A DNA stretch of 43,752 bases from positions 1 to 43,752 of the forward strand of contig JANSYC010000032.1 in assembly GCA_024742605.1 (NCBI GenBank), written 5' to 3'. Source of the stretch: Alphaproteobacteria bacterium. Lineage in GTDB: Bacteria > Pseudomonadota > Alphaproteobacteria > Thalassobaculales > Thalassobaculaceae. Below the pieces are notes generated by a model, which was given only the letters and a program-made list of their open reading frames with translations, was not told where the DNA came from and made no database searches. This document shows positions 7,090 to 18,068 of the stretch, piece after piece. Numbering within the stretch: the first letter of the stretch is position 1; every line of letters begins with the position of its first letter. The translations under genes and the position numbers were made by a program.

Positions 7090-7398
7090 ATGGACAGCCA
7101 AAACATCCGCATACGCCTCAAGGCGTTCGATCACCGGGTCCTGGACCAGTCGACCGGGGAGATCGTCAACACGGCGAAGCGCACTGGCGCTCGCGTGCGC
7201 GGCCCTATTCCTCTCCCGACCCGGATTGAGAAGTTTACGGTTCTTCGGGGTCCTCATGTGGACAAGAAGAGCCGTGATCAGCTCGAGATTCGCACCCACA
7301 AGCGGGTGCTCGACATTGTCGACCCGACCCCGCAGACCGTGGACGCGCTGATGAAGCTCGACCTGGCAGCGGGTGTCGACGTCGAGATCAAGCTCTGA
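7090..7398 (+). CDS. rpsJ: 30S ribosomal protein S10 (NusE)
   Basis: At 102 residues ([20 protein letters not shown]...), with [21 protein letters not shown] and [14 protein letters not shown], this is a full-length S10. It sits in the head of the 30S subunit. As NusE it also pairs with NusB in transcription antitermination. A purine-rich GAGAGAAG lies six bases before the ATG. It is the first gene of the large ribosomal cluster, behind a long structured leader, and rplC follows after 10 bases. Confidence 0.98.
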   Translation: MDSQNIRIRLKAFDHRVLDQSTGEIVNTAKRTGARVRGPIPLPTRIEKFTVLRGPHVDKKSRDQLEIRTHKRVLDIVDPTPQTVDALMKLDLAAGVDVEIKL

Positions 7399-7408
7399 GG
7401 GAAGAGAT

Positions 7409-8224
7409 ATGCGCTCGGGACTGATCGCTCAAAAACTCGGAATGACCCGCGTCTTCACTGAAGAAGGCGCACACGTTCCGGTCACCGTACTGAAGGTCGA
7501 CGGCTGTCATGTCGTCGCCCAGCGGACCATGGAAACCGACGGCTACACCGCACTGCAGCTCGGAGCCGGCACCCGTAAGGTGAGCCGGACGACCCAGCCG
7601 ATGCGCGGCCACTTCGCCAAGGCAAATGTCGAGCCGCGCCAGAAGCTGGTCGAGTTCCGGGTTTCGGAAGATGCTCTGGTCGACGTCGGAGCCGAGCTCT
7701 CCGCGGACCATTTCCTGGCGGGTCAGCGGGTCGATGTGACCGGCACCTCGATCGGTAAGGGCTTCGCGGGTTCGATGAAGCGTCACAACTTCGGCGGCAT
7801 GCGTGCCACCCACGGAGTGTCGCTCTCCCACCGGGCCCACGGCTCGACGGGTTCGAACCAGGAGCCGGGTAAGGTCTGGAAGGGTAAGAAGATGGCCGGC
7901 CACATGGGCGACCGTCGGGTGACCACTCAGAACCTGACCATTGTTGCAACGGATGCGGCGCGCGGCCTGATCCTGGTGCGTGGGGCGATCCCGGGTGCCG
8001 AGGGCGGCTGGGTCCTTGTGAATGACGCGATCAAGGGCAAGTTGCCCGCCGATCTGCCGTTTCCCGCCGCACTGAAGACTTCCGGCGCTCCCGTCGAGGA
8101 GATGACCGATCTGGCGTCCCAGGCCTCCGAGGCAATGGGTGACGAGGCGGATCCGGTTGCAGCCGAAGGCCTGAACACGCCGGTCGAGGTCGATACCGAC
8201 ACCGACGGCGATAAGAAGGACTGA
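7409..8224 (+). CDS. rplC: 50S ribosomal protein L3 with acidic C-terminal tail
   Basis: L3 is an early assembly protein that reaches the peptidyl-transferase centre. The signature [13 protein letters not shown] is at 118-130, and the Gln that PrmB methylates in other bacteria is present in [11 protein letters not shown] (Gln150). The protein is 271 residues against about 209 in E. coli. The excess is a tail after about residue 225, rich in Asp and Glu (14 in the last 42) and ending DTDGDKKD, probably disordered. The start is ATG at 7409 behind GAGGGAAGAG; an in-frame start 36 bases upstream would overlap rpsJ and lacks support. rplD begins four bases after the stop. Confidence 0.97.
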   Translation: MRSGLIAQKLGMTRVFTEEGAHVPVTVLKVDGCHVVAQRTMETDGYTALQLGAGTRKVSRTTQPMRGHFAKANVEPRQKLVEFRVSEDALVDVGAELSADHFLAGQRVDVTGTSIGKGFAGSMKRHNFGGMRATHGVSLSHRAHGSTGSNQEPGKVWKGKKMAGHMGDRRVTTQNLTIVATDAARGLILVRGAIPGAEGGWVLVNDAIKGKLPADLPFPAALKTSGAPVEEMTDLASQASEAMGDEADPVAAEGLNTPVEVDTDTDGDKKD

Positions 8225-8228
8225 GACG

Positions 8229-8849
8229 ATGAAGGTTGAGGTCAAAACACTGGACGCCGGTTCGGCGGGCGAAATCGAGCTCGACGAGACCGTTTTCGGC
8301 CTGGAGCCGCGCCGGGACATTCTGGCGCGCGTGGTGAACTGGCAGCTGGCGAAACGCCGCTCCGGCAGCCATAAGGTCAAGACGATCTCCGAGATTTCGG
8401 GCACCACCAAGAAGCCGTTCAAGCAGAAGGGTACCGGTCGGGCTCGTCAGGGCTCGGTCCGTGCGACACAGTTTCGCGGTGGTCAGACCGTCCACGGGCC
8501 GGTGGTCCGCGACCACGGACACGACCTTCCCAAGAAGGTTCGCAAGCTGGGCCTCAAGATTGCCCTGTCTGCCAAGGCGAAGGCCGGTCAGCTGATCATT
8601 CTCGATCATGCGACCGCCGACGACGGCAAGACCAAGGGTCTGCGCGGCAAGTTCGATGCGCTCGGCTGGGCTTCGGTTCTGGTGATCGACGGTCCGGAGC
8701 TGAACGCAGGCTTTGCGCGGGCGGCTCGGAACATTCCGAAGGTCGACGTTCTGCCCCAGCAGGGTGCGAACGTCTATGACATTCTGCGGCGCGACGTGCT
8801 GGTTTTGACCCGCGCGGCCGTCGAGACCCTGGAGGCACGACTGAAATGA
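8229..8849 (+). CDS. rplD: 50S ribosomal protein L4
   Basis: The 206-residue protein shows the L4 hallmarks: [16 protein letters not shown], the basic loop [16 protein letters not shown] and [10 protein letters not shown], which line the exit tunnel, then a globular C-terminal half. In gamma-proteobacteria L4 represses its own operon by binding the leader mRNA. Whether that holds for the leader seen here is unknown. Its stop overlaps the rplW start by four bases (ATGA), implying translational coupling. Confidence 0.98.
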   Translation: MKVEVKTLDAGSAGEIELDETVFGLEPRRDILARVVNWQLAKRRSGSHKVKTISEISGTTKKPFKQKGTGRARQGSVRATQFRGGQTVHGPVVRDHGHDLPKKVRKLGLKIALSAKAKAGQLIILDHATADDGKTKGLRGKFDALGWASVLVIDGPELNAGFARAARNIPKVDVLPQQGANVYDILRRDVLVLTRAAVETLEARLK

Positions 8850-9175
8850 GCATTCCTCCGTACAGAAAGCGGACCGTCACGGTCAGCCGCGAGCGTGCGT
8901 TCGAGATCGTCCGCGCCCCGGTGGTGACCGAAAAGTCCACGATGGGTTCCGAGCATAATCAGGTGACCTTCAAGGTCGCCAAGGATGCTTCGAAGCCCGA
9001 GATCAAGTTGGCCGTCGAGCGTCTGTTCGATGTGAAGGTCGAAGCGGTGAACACCTTGGTCGTCAAGGGCAAGCTGAAGCGCTTCAAGGGCCGGATCGGC
9101 CGTCGTTCCGATTACAAGAAGGCCGTGGTGACGTTGGCTGAAGGCCAGTCGATCGACATCGTGGCGGGAGTGTGA
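8846..9175 (+). CDS. rplW: 50S ribosomal protein L23
   Basis: L23 sits at the tunnel exit and docks trigger factor and SRP. The core is recognisable in [35 protein letters not shown] and [20 protein letters not shown]. The start overlapping rplD gives 109 residues, with about 14 basic N-terminal residues before the conserved core. A start further in is possible, but ATGA coupling favours 8846. Confidence 0.97.
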   Translation: MSIPPYRKRTVTVSRERAFEIVRAPVVTEKSTMGSEHNQVTFKVAKDASKPEIKLAVERLFDVKVEAVNTLVVKGKLKRFKGRIGRRSDYKKAVVTLAEGQSIDIVAGV

Positions 9176-9179
9176 GCCG

Positions 9180-10004
9180 ATGGCTTTGAAATCCTACAGT
9201 CCGACGACACCGAGCCAGCGGCAGCTGGTCATCGTCGATCGGTCCGATCTTTGGAAGGGTAAGCCGGTCAAGAAATTGACCGAGGGTTTGACCAAGTCCG
9301 CCGGTCGGAACAACACCGGTCGTATCGTCGTTCGGCGCCGTGGCGGCGGTCACAAGCGGACCTACCGCATCGTCGATTTCAAGCGCACGAAGTTCGACGT
9401 CTCGGCTACGGTCGAGCGTCTTGAGTACGATCCCAACCGGACCGCGTTCATCGCGCTGATCACATACGACGACGGCGAGCAGGCCTATATCCTGGCCCCG
9501 CAGCGCCTCTCGGTCGGTGACAAGGTTGTCGCCGGCGAAAAGACCGACGTGAAGCCGGGCAATGCCATGCCGCTGCGGTCGATCCCGGTCGGCACCATCA
9601 TCCACAATGTGGAGATGAAGGCCGGCAAGGGTGGCCAGATTGCACGGTCGGCCGGCACTTACGTGCAGCTGGTCGGTCGGGATGCCGGGTACGCGCTGCT
9701 GCGTCTGGGCTCCGGCGAAGTCCGCATGGTTCGGTCCGAGTGCATGGCGACTATCGGCGCCGTGTCCAATCCGGATCAGCAGAATATCAATCTCGGTAAA
9801 GCCGGTCGCAATCGTTGGCTGGGTCGCCGTCCGGCGGTTCGCGGCGTTGCGATGAACCCGGTTGATCACCCCCATGGTGGTGGTGAAGGCCGGACGTCAG
9901 GCGGTCGTCATCCGGTGACCCCGTGGGGCAAGCCGACCAAGGGTAAGAAAACGCGGAACAACAAGGCGAGTGATCGATTGATCGTTCGTCGCCGCAAGAA
10001 GTAA
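9180..10004 (+). CDS. rplB: 50S ribosomal protein L2
   Basis: L2 is a 23S rRNA-binding protein needed for subunit association and peptidyl-transferase activity. The 274-residue length is standard. Visible signatures are [13 protein letters not shown] near the start, [19 protein letters not shown], and near the end [18 protein letters not shown], which contains the conserved His near the active site, followed by a lysine-rich tail. It begins four bases after rplW. Confidence 0.99.
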   Translation: MALKSYSPTTPSQRQLVIVDRSDLWKGKPVKKLTEGLTKSAGRNNTGRIVVRRRGGGHKRTYRIVDFKRTKFDVSATVERLEYDPNRTAFIALITYDDGEQAYILAPQRLSVGDKVVAGEKTDVKPGNAMPLRSIPVGTIIHNVEMKAGKGGQIARSAGTYVQLVGRDAGYALLRLGSGEVRMVRSECMATIGAVSNPDQQNINLGKAGRNRWLGRRPAVRGVAMNPVDHPHGGGEGRTSGGRHPVTPWGKPTKGKKTRNNKASDRLIVRRRKK

Positions 10005-10015
10005 CGGAGGTAGTT

Positions 10016-10291
10016 GTGGCTCGTTCCGTTTGGAAAGGACCGTTCGTCGATGCGTACCTGCTGAAGAAGGCGGATGTATCGCGTGAATCTGGTCGGAATG
10101 ACGTGATCAAGACCTGGTCGCGCCGCTCGACGATCATGCCGCAGTTTGTCGGCCTGACTTTCGGCGTGCACAACGGCCATAAGTTCGTGCCGGTGATGGT
10201 GACCGACCAGATGGTTGGTCACAAGCTCGGTGAGTTCGCGCCGACCCGCACATACTACGGTCATGCGGCTGACAAGAAGGCTCGGCGCTAA
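10016..10291 (+). CDS. rpsS: 30S ribosomal protein S19
   Basis: S19 joins S13 in the 30S head and contacts the A-site tRNA. The 91-residue product reads [20 protein letters not shown], with [19 protein letters not shown] and [15 protein letters not shown]. The start is GTG at 10016, with GGAGG placed just upstream (10007-10011). No better ATG exists. Confidence 0.98.
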   Translation: MARSVWKGPFVDAYLLKKADVSRESGRNDVIKTWSRRSTIMPQFVGLTFGVHNGHKFVPVMVTDQMVGHKLGEFAPTRTYYGHAADKKARR

Positions 10292-10313
10292 GGCGTCGTG
10301 AAGGAGCGAGACG

Positions 10314-10694
10314 ATGGGCAAACAAGCAGCAGAGCGGCGGCTTGACGACAGCGAGGCGGTAGCCATCGCACGCAATATTCGGATCAGCCCTCAGAAGCTG
10401 AACGTGATTGCGGGCATGATCCGGGGCCAGAGTGCCGAGAAGGCATTGGCAACCCTGACCTTTTCGCGTCGGCGGATCGCCGACACCGTCAAAAAGGCGC
10501 TGGAGTCGGCAATCGCAAATGCCGAGAACAATCACCAGCTCGATGTCGACCGGCTGTTCGTCAAGGAAGCCTTCGTCGGGAAGAGCTTCAAGATGAAGCG
10601 GTTCCGGCCGCGGGCCCGGGGCCGGGTTGGCAAGATCGAAAAGCCATTCGCCCACCTGACCGTGGTCGTGCGTGAGCGCGAGGAGCAGAACTGA
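10314..10694 (+). CDS. rplV: 50S ribosomal protein L22
   Basis: L22 lines the nascent-chain tunnel, and its long beta-hairpin is where macrolide resistance changes occur. The 126-residue protein has [36 protein letters not shown] and the hairpin [14 protein letters not shown]. The N-terminal dozen residues ([14 protein letters not shown]) are somewhat longer than in E. coli. Its TGA shares one base with the ATG of rpsC (TGATG). Confidence 0.97.
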   Translation: MGKQAAERRLDDSEAVAIARNIRISPQKLNVIAGMIRGQSAEKALATLTFSRRRIADTVKKALESAIANAENNHQLDVDRLFVKEAFVGKSFKMKRFRPRARGRVGKIEKPFAHLTVVVREREEQN

Positions 10695-11389
10695 TGGGTA
10701 ACAAGGTCAATCCGATCGGGCTGCGGCTCGGCGTAAATCGCACCTGGGACTCGCGCTGGTTCGCCGGCAAGGGCTATTCGAACCTGCTGCACGAGGACCT
10801 GCGTCTGCGGAAGTTCCTTCAGGTGCGCCTCAAGCAGGCCGGTGTCAGCCGGATCATCATCGAACGGCCGGCCAAGAGGGCCCGGATCACGATCTACACG
10901 GCGCGTCCGGGTGTGATCATCGGCAAGAAGGGTTCGGACATCGAGAAGCTCCGTCTTGAGCTGTCTCAGATGACCAAGACCGACGTCGCCCTGAACATCG
11001 TCGAGATCCGCAAGCCGGAGATCGACGCCAAGCTGGTCGCCGAGAACATCGCTCAGCAGCTGGAGCGCCGGGTGGCGTTCCGCCGGGCGATGAAGCGGGC
11101 GGTGCAGTCGGCCATCCGGTTGGGTGCCCAGGGCATTCGGATCAATTGCGGCGGCCGCCTCGGCGGTGCCGAGATCGCTCGGACCGAGTGGTATCGCGAA
11201 GGGCGGGTGCCTTTGCACACGCTGCGCGCCGATATCGACTACGGCGAGGCGACGGCTTTCACGACCTACGGCGCATGTGGCGTCAAGGTCTGGGTGTTTA
11301 AGGGCGAGATTCTGGCCCACGACCCGATGGCGCAGGACAAGCGGCTGGCGGAGCAGGCTCCGGGCGGCGGCGGTCAGCGGCGCGACTGA
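10694..11389 (+). CDS. rpsC: 30S ribosomal protein S3
   Basis: S3 forms part of the mRNA entry site. The 231-residue protein has an N-terminal KH domain with the RNA-binding GxxG loop in [15 protein letters not shown]. Its C-terminal signature region runs from [12 protein letters not shown] to [12 protein letters not shown]. It ends in a short glycine-rich tail ([12 protein letters not shown]). It is coupled to rplV by a one-base overlap. Confidence 0.98.
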   Translation: MGNKVNPIGLRLGVNRTWDSRWFAGKGYSNLLHEDLRLRKFLQVRLKQAGVSRIIIERPAKRARITIYTARPGVIIGKKGSDIEKLRLELSQMTKTDVALNIVEIRKPEIDAKLVAENIAQQLERRVAFRRAMKRAVQSAIRLGAQGIRINCGGRLGGAEIARTEWYREGRVPLHTLRADIDYGEATAFTTYGACGVKVWVFKGEILAHDPMAQDKRLAEQAPGGGGQRRD

Positions 11390-11413
11390 ACGGCGGAATA
11401 AGAGGACGCAAAC

Positions 11414-11827
11414 ATGCTCTCTCCGAAGCGCACTAAATTCCGGAAGGCCCATAAGGGGCGTATTCACGGATTGGCTAAGGGCGGAACCGCGCTGAATTTC
11501 GGCGCGTACGGTCTGAAGGCGACTGAACCCGCTCGGATCACGGCGCGCCAGATCGAGGCGGCTCGCCGCGCGATCACCCGGCACATTCGTCGTGCCGGCC
11601 GGGTCTGGATCCGGATCTTCCCGGATGTGCCTGTGTCCTCCAAGCCGGCAGAGGTCCGGATGGGTAAGGGTAAGGGTACGCCGGAGTTCTGGGTCTGCCG
11701 GGTGAAGCCGGGCCGGATCATGTTCGAACTGGATGGCGTGCCGAAGGATCTGGCCGAAGAGGCGTTCCGGTTGGCCGCCGCTAAACTGCCGATTCACACG
11801 CGTTTCGTGACGCGTCTCGGCGAGTGA
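11414..11827 (+). CDS. rplP: 50S ribosomal protein L16
   Basis: L16 helps shape the A-site of the 50S subunit. The 137-residue protein starts [16 protein letters not shown] and has the family stretch [15 protein letters not shown]. The Arg in VRMGKGKG corresponds to Arg81 of E. coli L16, which the oxygenase YcfD hydroxylates. This matters because a different 2OG oxygenase gene lies just before this operon. I cannot tell whether L16 is modified here. Confidence 0.98.
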   Translation: MLSPKRTKFRKAHKGRIHGLAKGGTALNFGAYGLKATEPARITARQIEAARRAITRHIRRAGRVWIRIFPDVPVSSKPAEVRMGKGKGTPEFWVCRVKPGRIMFELDGVPKDLAEEAFRLAAAKLPIHTRFVTRLGE

Positions 11828-11841
11828 CGGAGGGACTTACG

Positions 11842-12054
11842 ATGGCAAACAAGGCCGCGACCGACCTTCGCACCAAGTCGAAGGATCAGCTTTCCGAGCA
11901 GCTGCTGCAGCTGCGCAAGGAAGCTTTGAATTTACGTTTCCAGCGCGCCAATGGGACGTTGGAAGGAACCGATCGTATTCGCCAGGTTCGGCGGGAGATC
12001 GCCCGTGTTAAGACCGTTCTGAGCGAGCAATCGCGCGCTCAGGCCGCGGCTTGA
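11842..12054 (+). CDS. rpmC: 50S ribosomal protein L29
   Basis: A 70-residue two-helix protein next to L23 at the tunnel exit. MANKAATDLRTKSKDQLSEQ leads into LRKEALNLRFQRANGTLEGT and IRQVRREIARVKTVL, which are the L29 helices. GGAGGG (11829-11834) before ATG 11842 sets the start; an in-frame start at 11824 would overlap rplP. Confidence 0.96.
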   Translation: MANKAATDLRTKSKDQLSEQLLQLRKEALNLRFQRANGTLEGTDRIRQVRREIARVKTVLSEQSRAQAAA

Positions 12055-12083
12055 TCCGGCGAGCTAGGGTTTAGGAGAGAGAG

Positions 12084-12332
12084 ATGCCGAAGCGTATCCT
12101 CCAGGGCACCGTGGTCAGCGACAAGGCCGACAAGACGGTGGTGGTTCGGGTTCAGCGGCGTGTTATGCACCCGCTGTACAAGAAGTTCATCACGCTGTCG
12201 AAGAAGTTCGCTGCCCATGATCCGGAGAACCGGTGCAAGGAAGGTGACAAGGTCCGCATTCAGGAATGCAGGCCCCTGTCGAAGAACAAGAACTTCGAGG
12301 TTCTGTACGAAGATGCCGCGGCCAGTGCGTGA
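12084..12332 (+). CDS. rpsQ: 30S ribosomal protein S17
   Basis: S17 is a primary 16S rRNA-binding protein with an OB fold. The 82 residues include [34 protein letters not shown] and [16 protein letters not shown], all typical. GGAGAGAGAG precedes the ATG. A 57-base spacer with a hairpin separates it from rplN, at the point where the S10 and spc operons divide in E. coli. Confidence 0.97.
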   Translation: MPKRILQGTVVSDKADKTVVVRVQRRVMHPLYKKFITLSKKFAAHDPENRCKEGDKVRIQECRPLSKNKNFEVLYEDAAASA

Positions 12333-12347
12333 TCTGCGTAATGGTGG

Positions 12348-12366
12348 GGATGCCCGTCGGGTGTCC
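12348..12366 (+). promoter_or_regulatory. Hairpin between rpsQ and rplN
   Basis: In RNA, GGAUGCCC (12348-12355) and GGGUGUCC (12359-12366) can form eight pairs, two of them G-U, around a three-base loop. No U-run follows, so it is unlikely to be a terminator. It may stabilise, cleave or pace the message at the S10/spc boundary. Confidence 0.4.
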
Positions 12367-12389
12367 ATAGGAATTGGGAGTATCTATAG

Positions 12390-12758
12390 ATGATCCAGAT
12401 GCAGACGAACCTCGAGGTGGCCGATAATTCCGGCGCTCGGAGGGTGCAGTGCATCAAGGTTCTCGGTGGATCGAAGCGTAAGGTCGCTTCGGTCGGCGAT
12501 GTGATCGTCGTCTCCGTCAAGGAGGCCATTCCGCGGGGCCGGGTGAAGAAGGGTGACGTGCACCGTGCCGTCATCGTTCGGACCGCTAAGGAAATTCGTC
12601 GGAATGATGGCTCGGCCATCCGTTTCGACCGCAATGCCGCCGTCCTGATCAACAAGCAGGGCGAGCCGATCGGGACCCGTATCTTCGGTCCGGTGACGCG
12701 CGAGCTGCGGGCGAAGCGTTTCATGAAGATCATTTCGCTTGCGCCGGAGGTGCTGTAA
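12390..12758 (+). CDS. rplN: 50S ribosomal protein L14
   Basis: L14 forms intersubunit bridges and binds the ribosome-silencing factor RsfS. The 122-residue sequence is highly conserved: [41 protein letters not shown] and [25 protein letters not shown] lies upstream of the ATG. The stop shares one base with the rplX start (TAATG). Confidence 0.98.
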   Translation: MIQMQTNLEVADNSGARRVQCIKVLGGSKRKVASVGDVIVVSVKEAIPRGRVKKGDVHRAVIVRTAKEIRRNDGSAIRFDRNAAVLINKQGEPIGTRIFGPVTRELRAKRFMKIISLAPEVL

Positions 12759-13075
12759 TGGCCGCTCGGATTAAAAAGGGCGATCGTGTGGTCGTGACCA
12801 CCGGTCGCGACAAGGGCAAATCCGGCGAGGTGACGCGGGTTATCCCGAAAGATAACCGCGTCCTCGTGCAGGGCGTGAACATGATCAAGCGCCACCAGAC
12901 GCAGACCCAGGGTCAGGCCGGTGGCATTGTCGAGCGAGAGGCGGCCATCCACGTATCGAACGTGATGATCGCTGATCCGAAGTCGGGGGAGCCAACCCGT
13001 GTTGGCTTCAAGACGCTGGAAGACGGTAAGAAAGTCCGTTTCGCCAAGCGTTCCGGCGAAGTAATCGACGCTTGA
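12758..13075 (+). CDS. rplX: 50S ribosomal protein L24
   Basis: An early assembly protein of the 50S subunit near the tunnel exit. The KOW motif is visible at the N-terminus ([20 protein letters not shown]), with [11 protein letters not shown] and [13 protein letters not shown] after it. 105 residues is the normal length. Confidence 0.98.
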   Translation: MAARIKKGDRVVVTTGRDKGKSGEVTRVIPKDNRVLVQGVNMIKRHQTQTQGQAGGIVEREAAIHVSNVMIADPKSGEPTRVGFKTLEDGKKVRFAKRSGEVIDA

Positions 13076-13095
13076 GCCGGGGACGAGGTGACGAC

Positions 13096-13635
13096 ATGAC
13101 TCGGATGAGAGAGTTGTACGATACGGCGGTTCGCCCGGAGTTGATGGAGAAGTTTGGCTATGCCAGCGCTCTCCAGGTTCCGCGGCTCGATAAGGTCGTG
13201 CTGAATATGGGTGTCGGTGAAGCGGTTGCGGATTCCAAGAAGATCCAATTCGCGATCGACGAGATGGCTCGGATTGCCGGTCAGAAGCCGGTGGTGACCC
13301 GCGCCAAGAATTCGATCGCCGGCTTCAAGCTGCGCGAGGGCATGCCGATCGGCGTGAAGGTGACTTTGCGGCGTGAGCGGATGTACGAGTTCATCGACCG
13401 TCTGGTGACCATCGCGTTGCCGCGGGTTCGGGATTTTCGGGGTCTGAATCCGAAATCCTTCGATGGTCGCGGCAACTACGCGCTCGGCATCAAGGAGCAG
13501 ATCGTGTTTCCGGAAATCGACTACGATAAGGTCGATACGGTCCGGGGCATGGACATCATCGTGTGTACCACGGCGAAGACGGACGACGAGGCGCGCGAAT
13601 TGCTGAAGCGCTTCCAGTTTCCGTTCGTCAACTGA
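13096..13635 (+). CDS. rplE: 50S ribosomal protein L5
   Basis: L5 binds 5S rRNA and contacts the P-site tRNA. The 179-residue protein starts [20 protein letters not shown] and has [36 protein letters not shown] and [18 protein letters not shown]. The frame opens at a TTG at 13072, but ATG 13096 fits family length and has a GGGGACGAGG-type site ahead. In E. coli the S8 repressor acts at the rplE start; no such site was identified here. Confidence 0.97.
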   Translation: MTRMRELYDTAVRPELMEKFGYASALQVPRLDKVVLNMGVGEAVADSKKIQFAIDEMARIAGQKPVVTRAKNSIAGFKLREGMPIGVKVTLRRERMYEFIDRLVTIALPRVRDFRGLNPKSFDGRGNYALGIKEQIVFPEIDYDKVDTVRGMDIIVCTTAKTDDEARELLKRFQFPFVN

Positions 13636-13652
13636 GCCGGTCGGAGGACGAG

Positions 13653-13958
13653 ATGGCGAAGAAAAGTTCAATCGAGAAGAACAAGAACCGCGCGAAGTTG
13701 GCGGTGCGGTACGCGGCGAAGCGGGAGCGGCTGAAGGCGGTCGCGACCGACAAGTCGGCGCCGATGGAGGAGCGGTTCGCCGCGAACCTGAAGTTGGCTG
13801 AGATGCCGCGCAACGGGGCCAAGATTCGGATCCGTAACCGGTGCGAGCTGACGGGACGTCCGCGCGGGGTCTATCGCAAGTTCAAGCTCTCGCGCATTGC
13901 GCTGCGGGATCTCGGTACGTCGGGACAGATCCCCGGCATCGTCAAGTCGAGCTGGTAA
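13653..13958 (+). CDS. rpsN: 30S ribosomal protein S14, zinc-independent form
   Basis: S14 belongs to the 30S head. The 101-residue long form has only one Cys (in [12 protein letters not shown]) and none of the CxxC pairs of the zinc form, so it is the C-minus type. That makes the ribosome less dependent on zinc supply. The end [17 protein letters not shown] is characteristic. The ATG at 13653 follows CGGAGGACGAG; the open frame extends further upstream inside rplE but without support. Confidence 0.97.
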   Translation: MAKKSSIEKNKNRAKLAVRYAAKRERLKAVATDKSAPMEERFAANLKLAEMPRNGAKIRIRNRCELTGRPRGVYRKFKLSRIALRDLGTSGQIPGIVKSSW

Positions 13959-13973
13959 GGAAGGGGACGGTCC

Positions 13974-14372
13974 ATGACTATGAGCGATCCTCTCGGGGAC
14001 ATGCTGACACGGATCCGCAACGCCCAAGGCGCGCGGAAGACCATTGTCGTCAGCCCGGCCTCGAAATTGCGCGCCAACGTCCTTGACGTTTTGCAGCGTG
14101 AAGGGTTTATCCGGGGCTTCAGCGAAGCTGAACTGCGCCCGGGCATCAGTGAAATCACCATCGAGCTGAAGTATCACGAAGGCTCGCCGGTGATTAAGAA
14201 GATCAAACGGGTGTCGCGGCCGGGACGGCGGGTCTACCGCAAGATCAAGGACTTGCCGCGCGTCTACAACGGGCTGGGGATTGCGATCCTCTCGACCCCG
14301 CGGGGCGTAATGTCCGACAATGAGGCCCGCGCTGCCAATGTTGGCGGCGAGGTCCTCTGCCAGGTATTCTGA
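13974..14372 (+). CDS. rpsH: 30S ribosomal protein S8
   Basis: S8 binds helix 21 of 16S rRNA and, in E. coli, represses the spc genes. The 132-residue protein begins [20 protein letters not shown] and ends [29 protein letters not shown] and [13 protein letters not shown] are the family's C-terminal motifs. A second ATG two codons in (13980) is also possible. Confidence 0.97.
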   Translation: MTMSDPLGDMLTRIRNAQGARKTIVVSPASKLRANVLDVLQREGFIRGFSEAELRPGISEITIELKYHEGSPVIKKIKRVSRPGRRVYRKIKDLPRVYNGLGIAILSTPRGVMSDNEARAANVGGEVLCQVF

Positions 14373-14384
14373 TCGGAGGCGACA

Positions 14385-14921
14385 ATGTCGCGCGTTGGTA
14401 AAAATCCCGTAAGTGTGCCGAGCGGTGTGTCCGTTGAGGTTCTTTCGGAGTCGATTAAGGCGAAGGGTAAGCTCGGTGAGCTGACCGTTCCGTACGAGCC
14501 GACCGAGGTCGAGGTGAAGGTTGACGGCGACAGTGTTGTCGTAAGCCCTCTCAAGAACTCGAAGCGGGCACGTTCGTTGTGGGGTACGACCCGGGCGTTG
14601 GTGAACAACGTCGTCAAGGGCGTGTCCGAAGGATTCACGGTCGAGCTGGAGATCAACGGCGTTGGTTATCGCGCCGCGGTTGAGGGCAAGGAACTCGTCT
14701 TGAACGTGGGCTACAGCCATCCGGTTCGGTATCCGATCCCGGCGGGTATCACGATGAAGTGCGAGCGTCCGACCGCGATTTCTATCAGCGGATCCGATAA
14801 GCAGGTGGTTGGTCAAATCGCGAGCGAAATTCGCGGCTACCGTCCGCCCGAGCCGTTCAAGGGCAAGGGTGTCAAGTATGCGACCGAGACCGTCCTGCGT
14901 AAGGAAGGCAAGAAGAAGTAA
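14385..14921 (+). CDS. rplF: 50S ribosomal protein L6
   Basis: L6 lies near the factor-binding site of the 50S subunit and consists of two related half-domains. The 178 residues read [19 protein letters not shown], then [38 protein letters not shown] and, near the end, [17 protein letters not shown]. All are diagnostic. Confidence 0.98.
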   Translation: MSRVGKNPVSVPSGVSVEVLSESIKAKGKLGELTVPYEPTEVEVKVDGDSVVVSPLKNSKRARSLWGTTRALVNNVVKGVSEGFTVELEINGVGYRAAVEGKELVLNVGYSHPVRYPIPAGITMKCERPTAISISGSDKQVVGQIASEIRGYRPPEPFKGKGVKYATETVLRKEGKKK

Positions 14922-14932
14922 GGAGCCGACCG

Positions 14933-15295
14933 ATGCAGTCTTCAAGAAGTCTTTTCAAGCGTCGGCAGATGCGCGCTCGCGCGCAGATCCGGCGGAAAGC
15001 GAATGGCCGCCCGCGTTTGTCGGTGTTCCGTTCGTCCAAGCATATCTATGCGCAGGTTATCGACGATCTTCAGGGTGTTACCTTGGTCGCGGCGAGCACG
15101 CTCGACAAGGATCTGAAGGGTAAGTTGAAGACCGGCGCCGACGTCGCCGCGGCTACCGAGGTCGGTAAGCTGGTTGCTGAGCGGGCTGTGAAGGCCGGTC
15201 TCGGTGATGTGGTGTTCGATCGGGGTGGCTACATCTACCACGGCCGCGTCAAAGCCCTCGCCGAGGGTGCGCGTGAAGCTGGGCTCAAGTTCTAA
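14933..15295 (+). CDS. rplR: 50S ribosomal protein L18
   Basis: L18 brings 5S rRNA into the large subunit together with L5. The 120-residue protein has a basic N-terminus ([18 protein letters not shown]), then [20 protein letters not shown] and, near the end, [26 protein letters not shown] stands nine bases before the ATG. Confidence 0.98.
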   Translation: MQSSRSLFKRRQMRARAQIRRKANGRPRLSVFRSSKHIYAQVIDDLQGVTLVAASTLDKDLKGKLKTGADVAAATEVGKLVAERAVKAGLGDVVFDRGGYIYHGRVKALAEGAREAGLKF

Positions 15296-15302
15296 GGATT
15301 TC

Positions 15303-15887
15303 ATGATGGCACGTCCGGACAGAAACGATCGCAACCGCGAGGACTCGGAATTCGTCGAGAAGCTCGTTGGCATTAACCGTGTTGCCAAAGTGGTGAAGGG
15401 TGGCCGGCGGTTTGGCTTCGCGGCAATCGTGGTGGTCGGTGACCAGCGCGGCCGGGTCGGCTACGGTGCGGGTAAGGCCCGTGAGGTGCCGGAGGCGATC
15501 CGCAAGGCGACCGAGGCCGCCAAGAAGACCATGGTACGGGTTCCGCTCCGCGAGGGCCGGACACTGCACCATGACATCAACGGGCGCTATGGTGCCGGTC
15601 GTGTTGTTCTGAGAGCGGCTCCTGCCGGTACCGGGATCATCGCGGGTGGTCCGATGCGTGCGATTTTTGAGGCGCTGGGTGTTCATGACGTGGTTGCCAA
15701 GTCGATTGGGACTTCGAACCCGCACAACATGATCAAGGCGACCTTCGACGCGCTTCAGAATCTGTATGCGCCGCGGTCGATTGCGGCTAAGCGTGGCAAG
15801 AAGGTTTCCGAGATCTTCGGGCGTGGGCCGCAGGCCGACGGTCAGGGTGACGGTGACGCCGCTGAGGCGGTTGCAACGGCCGAATAA
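15303..15887 (+). CDS. rpsE: 30S ribosomal protein S5
   Basis: S5 contributes to decoding accuracy and mRNA unwinding. The RNA-binding core ([20 protein letters not shown], then [20 protein letters not shown]) and the C-terminal fold ([19 protein letters not shown]) are clear. The length is 194 residues. The last 20 ([18 protein letters not shown] and around) form an acidic-alanine tail beyond the fold. Two adjacent ATG codons (15303, 15306) follow TAAGGATTTC; either could be used. Confidence 0.96.
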   Translation: MMARPDRNDRNREDSEFVEKLVGINRVAKVVKGGRRFGFAAIVVVGDQRGRVGYGAGKAREVPEAIRKATEAAKKTMVRVPLREGRTLHHDINGRYGAGRVVLRAAPAGTGIIAGGPMRAIFEALGVHDVVAKSIGTSNPHNMIKATFDALQNLYAPRSIAAKRGKKVSEIFGRGPQADGQGDGDAAEAVATAE

Positions 15888-15907
15888 GGCCGCTGTCGAA
15901 ACGGGCC

Positions 15908-15928
15908 GCCTCGCAGTAGAGCCGAGGC
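15908..15928 (+). promoter_or_regulatory. Hairpin in the rpsE-rpmD spacer
   Basis: GCCTCG (15908-15913) and CGAGGC (15923-15928) are perfect arms around a nine-base loop in the 56-base spacer. It may be an mRNA stability or processing element. No terminator-type T-run follows. Confidence 0.3.
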
Positions 15929-15943
15929 CGACGGAGACGAGAG

Positions 15944-16132
15944 ATGACGGATAAGAAAGTGACCGTGCGCCAGGTGCGCAGTGGCCTGGGCCGGAAAAAA
16001 GATCAGATCGCGACCCTTCAGGGGCTCGGTCTGGGCAAGCTGAACCGGACCAAGACGCTGGAAGACACGCCGTCGGTGCGGGGCATGATCGATAAGGTGA
16101 AGCACCTGGTCGAGGTTGTCGACCCGGCGTGA
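15944..16132 (+). CDS. rpmD: 50S ribosomal protein L30
   Basis: A 62-residue protein with the L30 core [39 protein letters not shown] and [14 protein letters not shown]30 lies on the surface of the 50S subunit near 5S rRNA. GACGAGAG precedes the ATG. rplO follows after a 47-base gap. Confidence 0.97.
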   Translation: MTDKKVTVRQVRSGLGRKKDQIATLQGLGLGKLNRTKTLEDTPSVRGMIDKVKHLVEVVDPA

Positions 16133-16179
16133 CAGGTCGCGCGAACCTTCGCGGCGAACCAAGTTCAAGGATGAGTGCC

Positions 16180-16662
16180 ATGCGACTGAACGAACTGAAA
16201 GACAACGAAGGTGCCACCCACGCGCGTAAGCGGGTTGGGCGCGGAACCGGTTCGGGTCTGGGCAAGACCAGCGGCAAGGGCCACAAGGGTCAGAAGGCGC
16301 GGAGCGGCGTGGCCGTGAACGGCTTCGAGGGCGGCCAGATGCCGCTCTTCCGGCGTCTGCCGAAGCGTGGCTTCAACAACATCTTCTCGAAGCAGTTCGA
16401 TGAGGTGAATGTGGGGCGCATTCAGAAGGCGGTGGATGTCGGTCGCCTGGACGCCGGAAAGCCCGTCGACGCGGCAGCCCTCAAGGCGGCTGGATTGACC
16501 TCTGGCAAGGCCCGGGACGGCATTCGTCTGCTTGCACAGGGCGAGATCAAGTCCAAGATTGATATTCATGTCGCCGGCGCCTCGAAGGCCGCCGTTGCGG
16601 CGGTCGAGAAGGCCGGCGGGTCCGTTGTCCTTCCGACACCGAAGGCTGGGGCAGCGTCCTAA
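16180..16662 (+). CDS. rplO: 50S ribosomal protein L15
   Basis: L15 is a late assembly protein of the large subunit. The glycine-rich N-terminal extension ([20 protein letters not shown]) threads into 23S rRNA, and [17 protein letters not shown] is the family core. ATG 16180 ([12 protein letters not shown]) is preferred because AAGGATGAG stands at proper spacing before it. The ATG at 16171 is part of that same purine stretch, and the frame's first start at 16129 overlaps rpmD. Confidence 0.96.
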   Translation: MRLNELKDNEGATHARKRVGRGTGSGLGKTSGKGHKGQKARSGVAVNGFEGGQMPLFRRLPKRGFNNIFSKQFDEVNVGRIQKAVDVGRLDAGKPVDAAALKAAGLTSGKARDGIRLLAQGEIKSKIDIHVAGASKAAVAAVEKAGGSVVLPTPKAGAAS

Positions 16663-16712
16663 CAGGCGCTGTTACTGGACGGTTTCCGGAGTAACTTGAG
16701 GCAGGACGCGCA

Positions 16713-18064
<1,352 letters not shown>

Positions 18065-18068
<4 letters not shown>

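Noticed and set aside
7388-8422. Minus-strand open frame of 344 codons across rplC and rplD
   Set aside because: Antisense shadow of two universally conserved ribosomal genes, with no recognisable motif.
10532-11797. Minus-strand open frame of 421 codons across rplV, rpsC and rplP
   Set aside because: Runs through three gene borders on the opposite strand; a by-product of GC-rich codon use.
13668-14945. Minus-strand open frame of 425 codons across rpsN, rpsH and rplF
   Set aside because: Same reason: no domain, spans unrelated genes, opposite to essential coding sequence.
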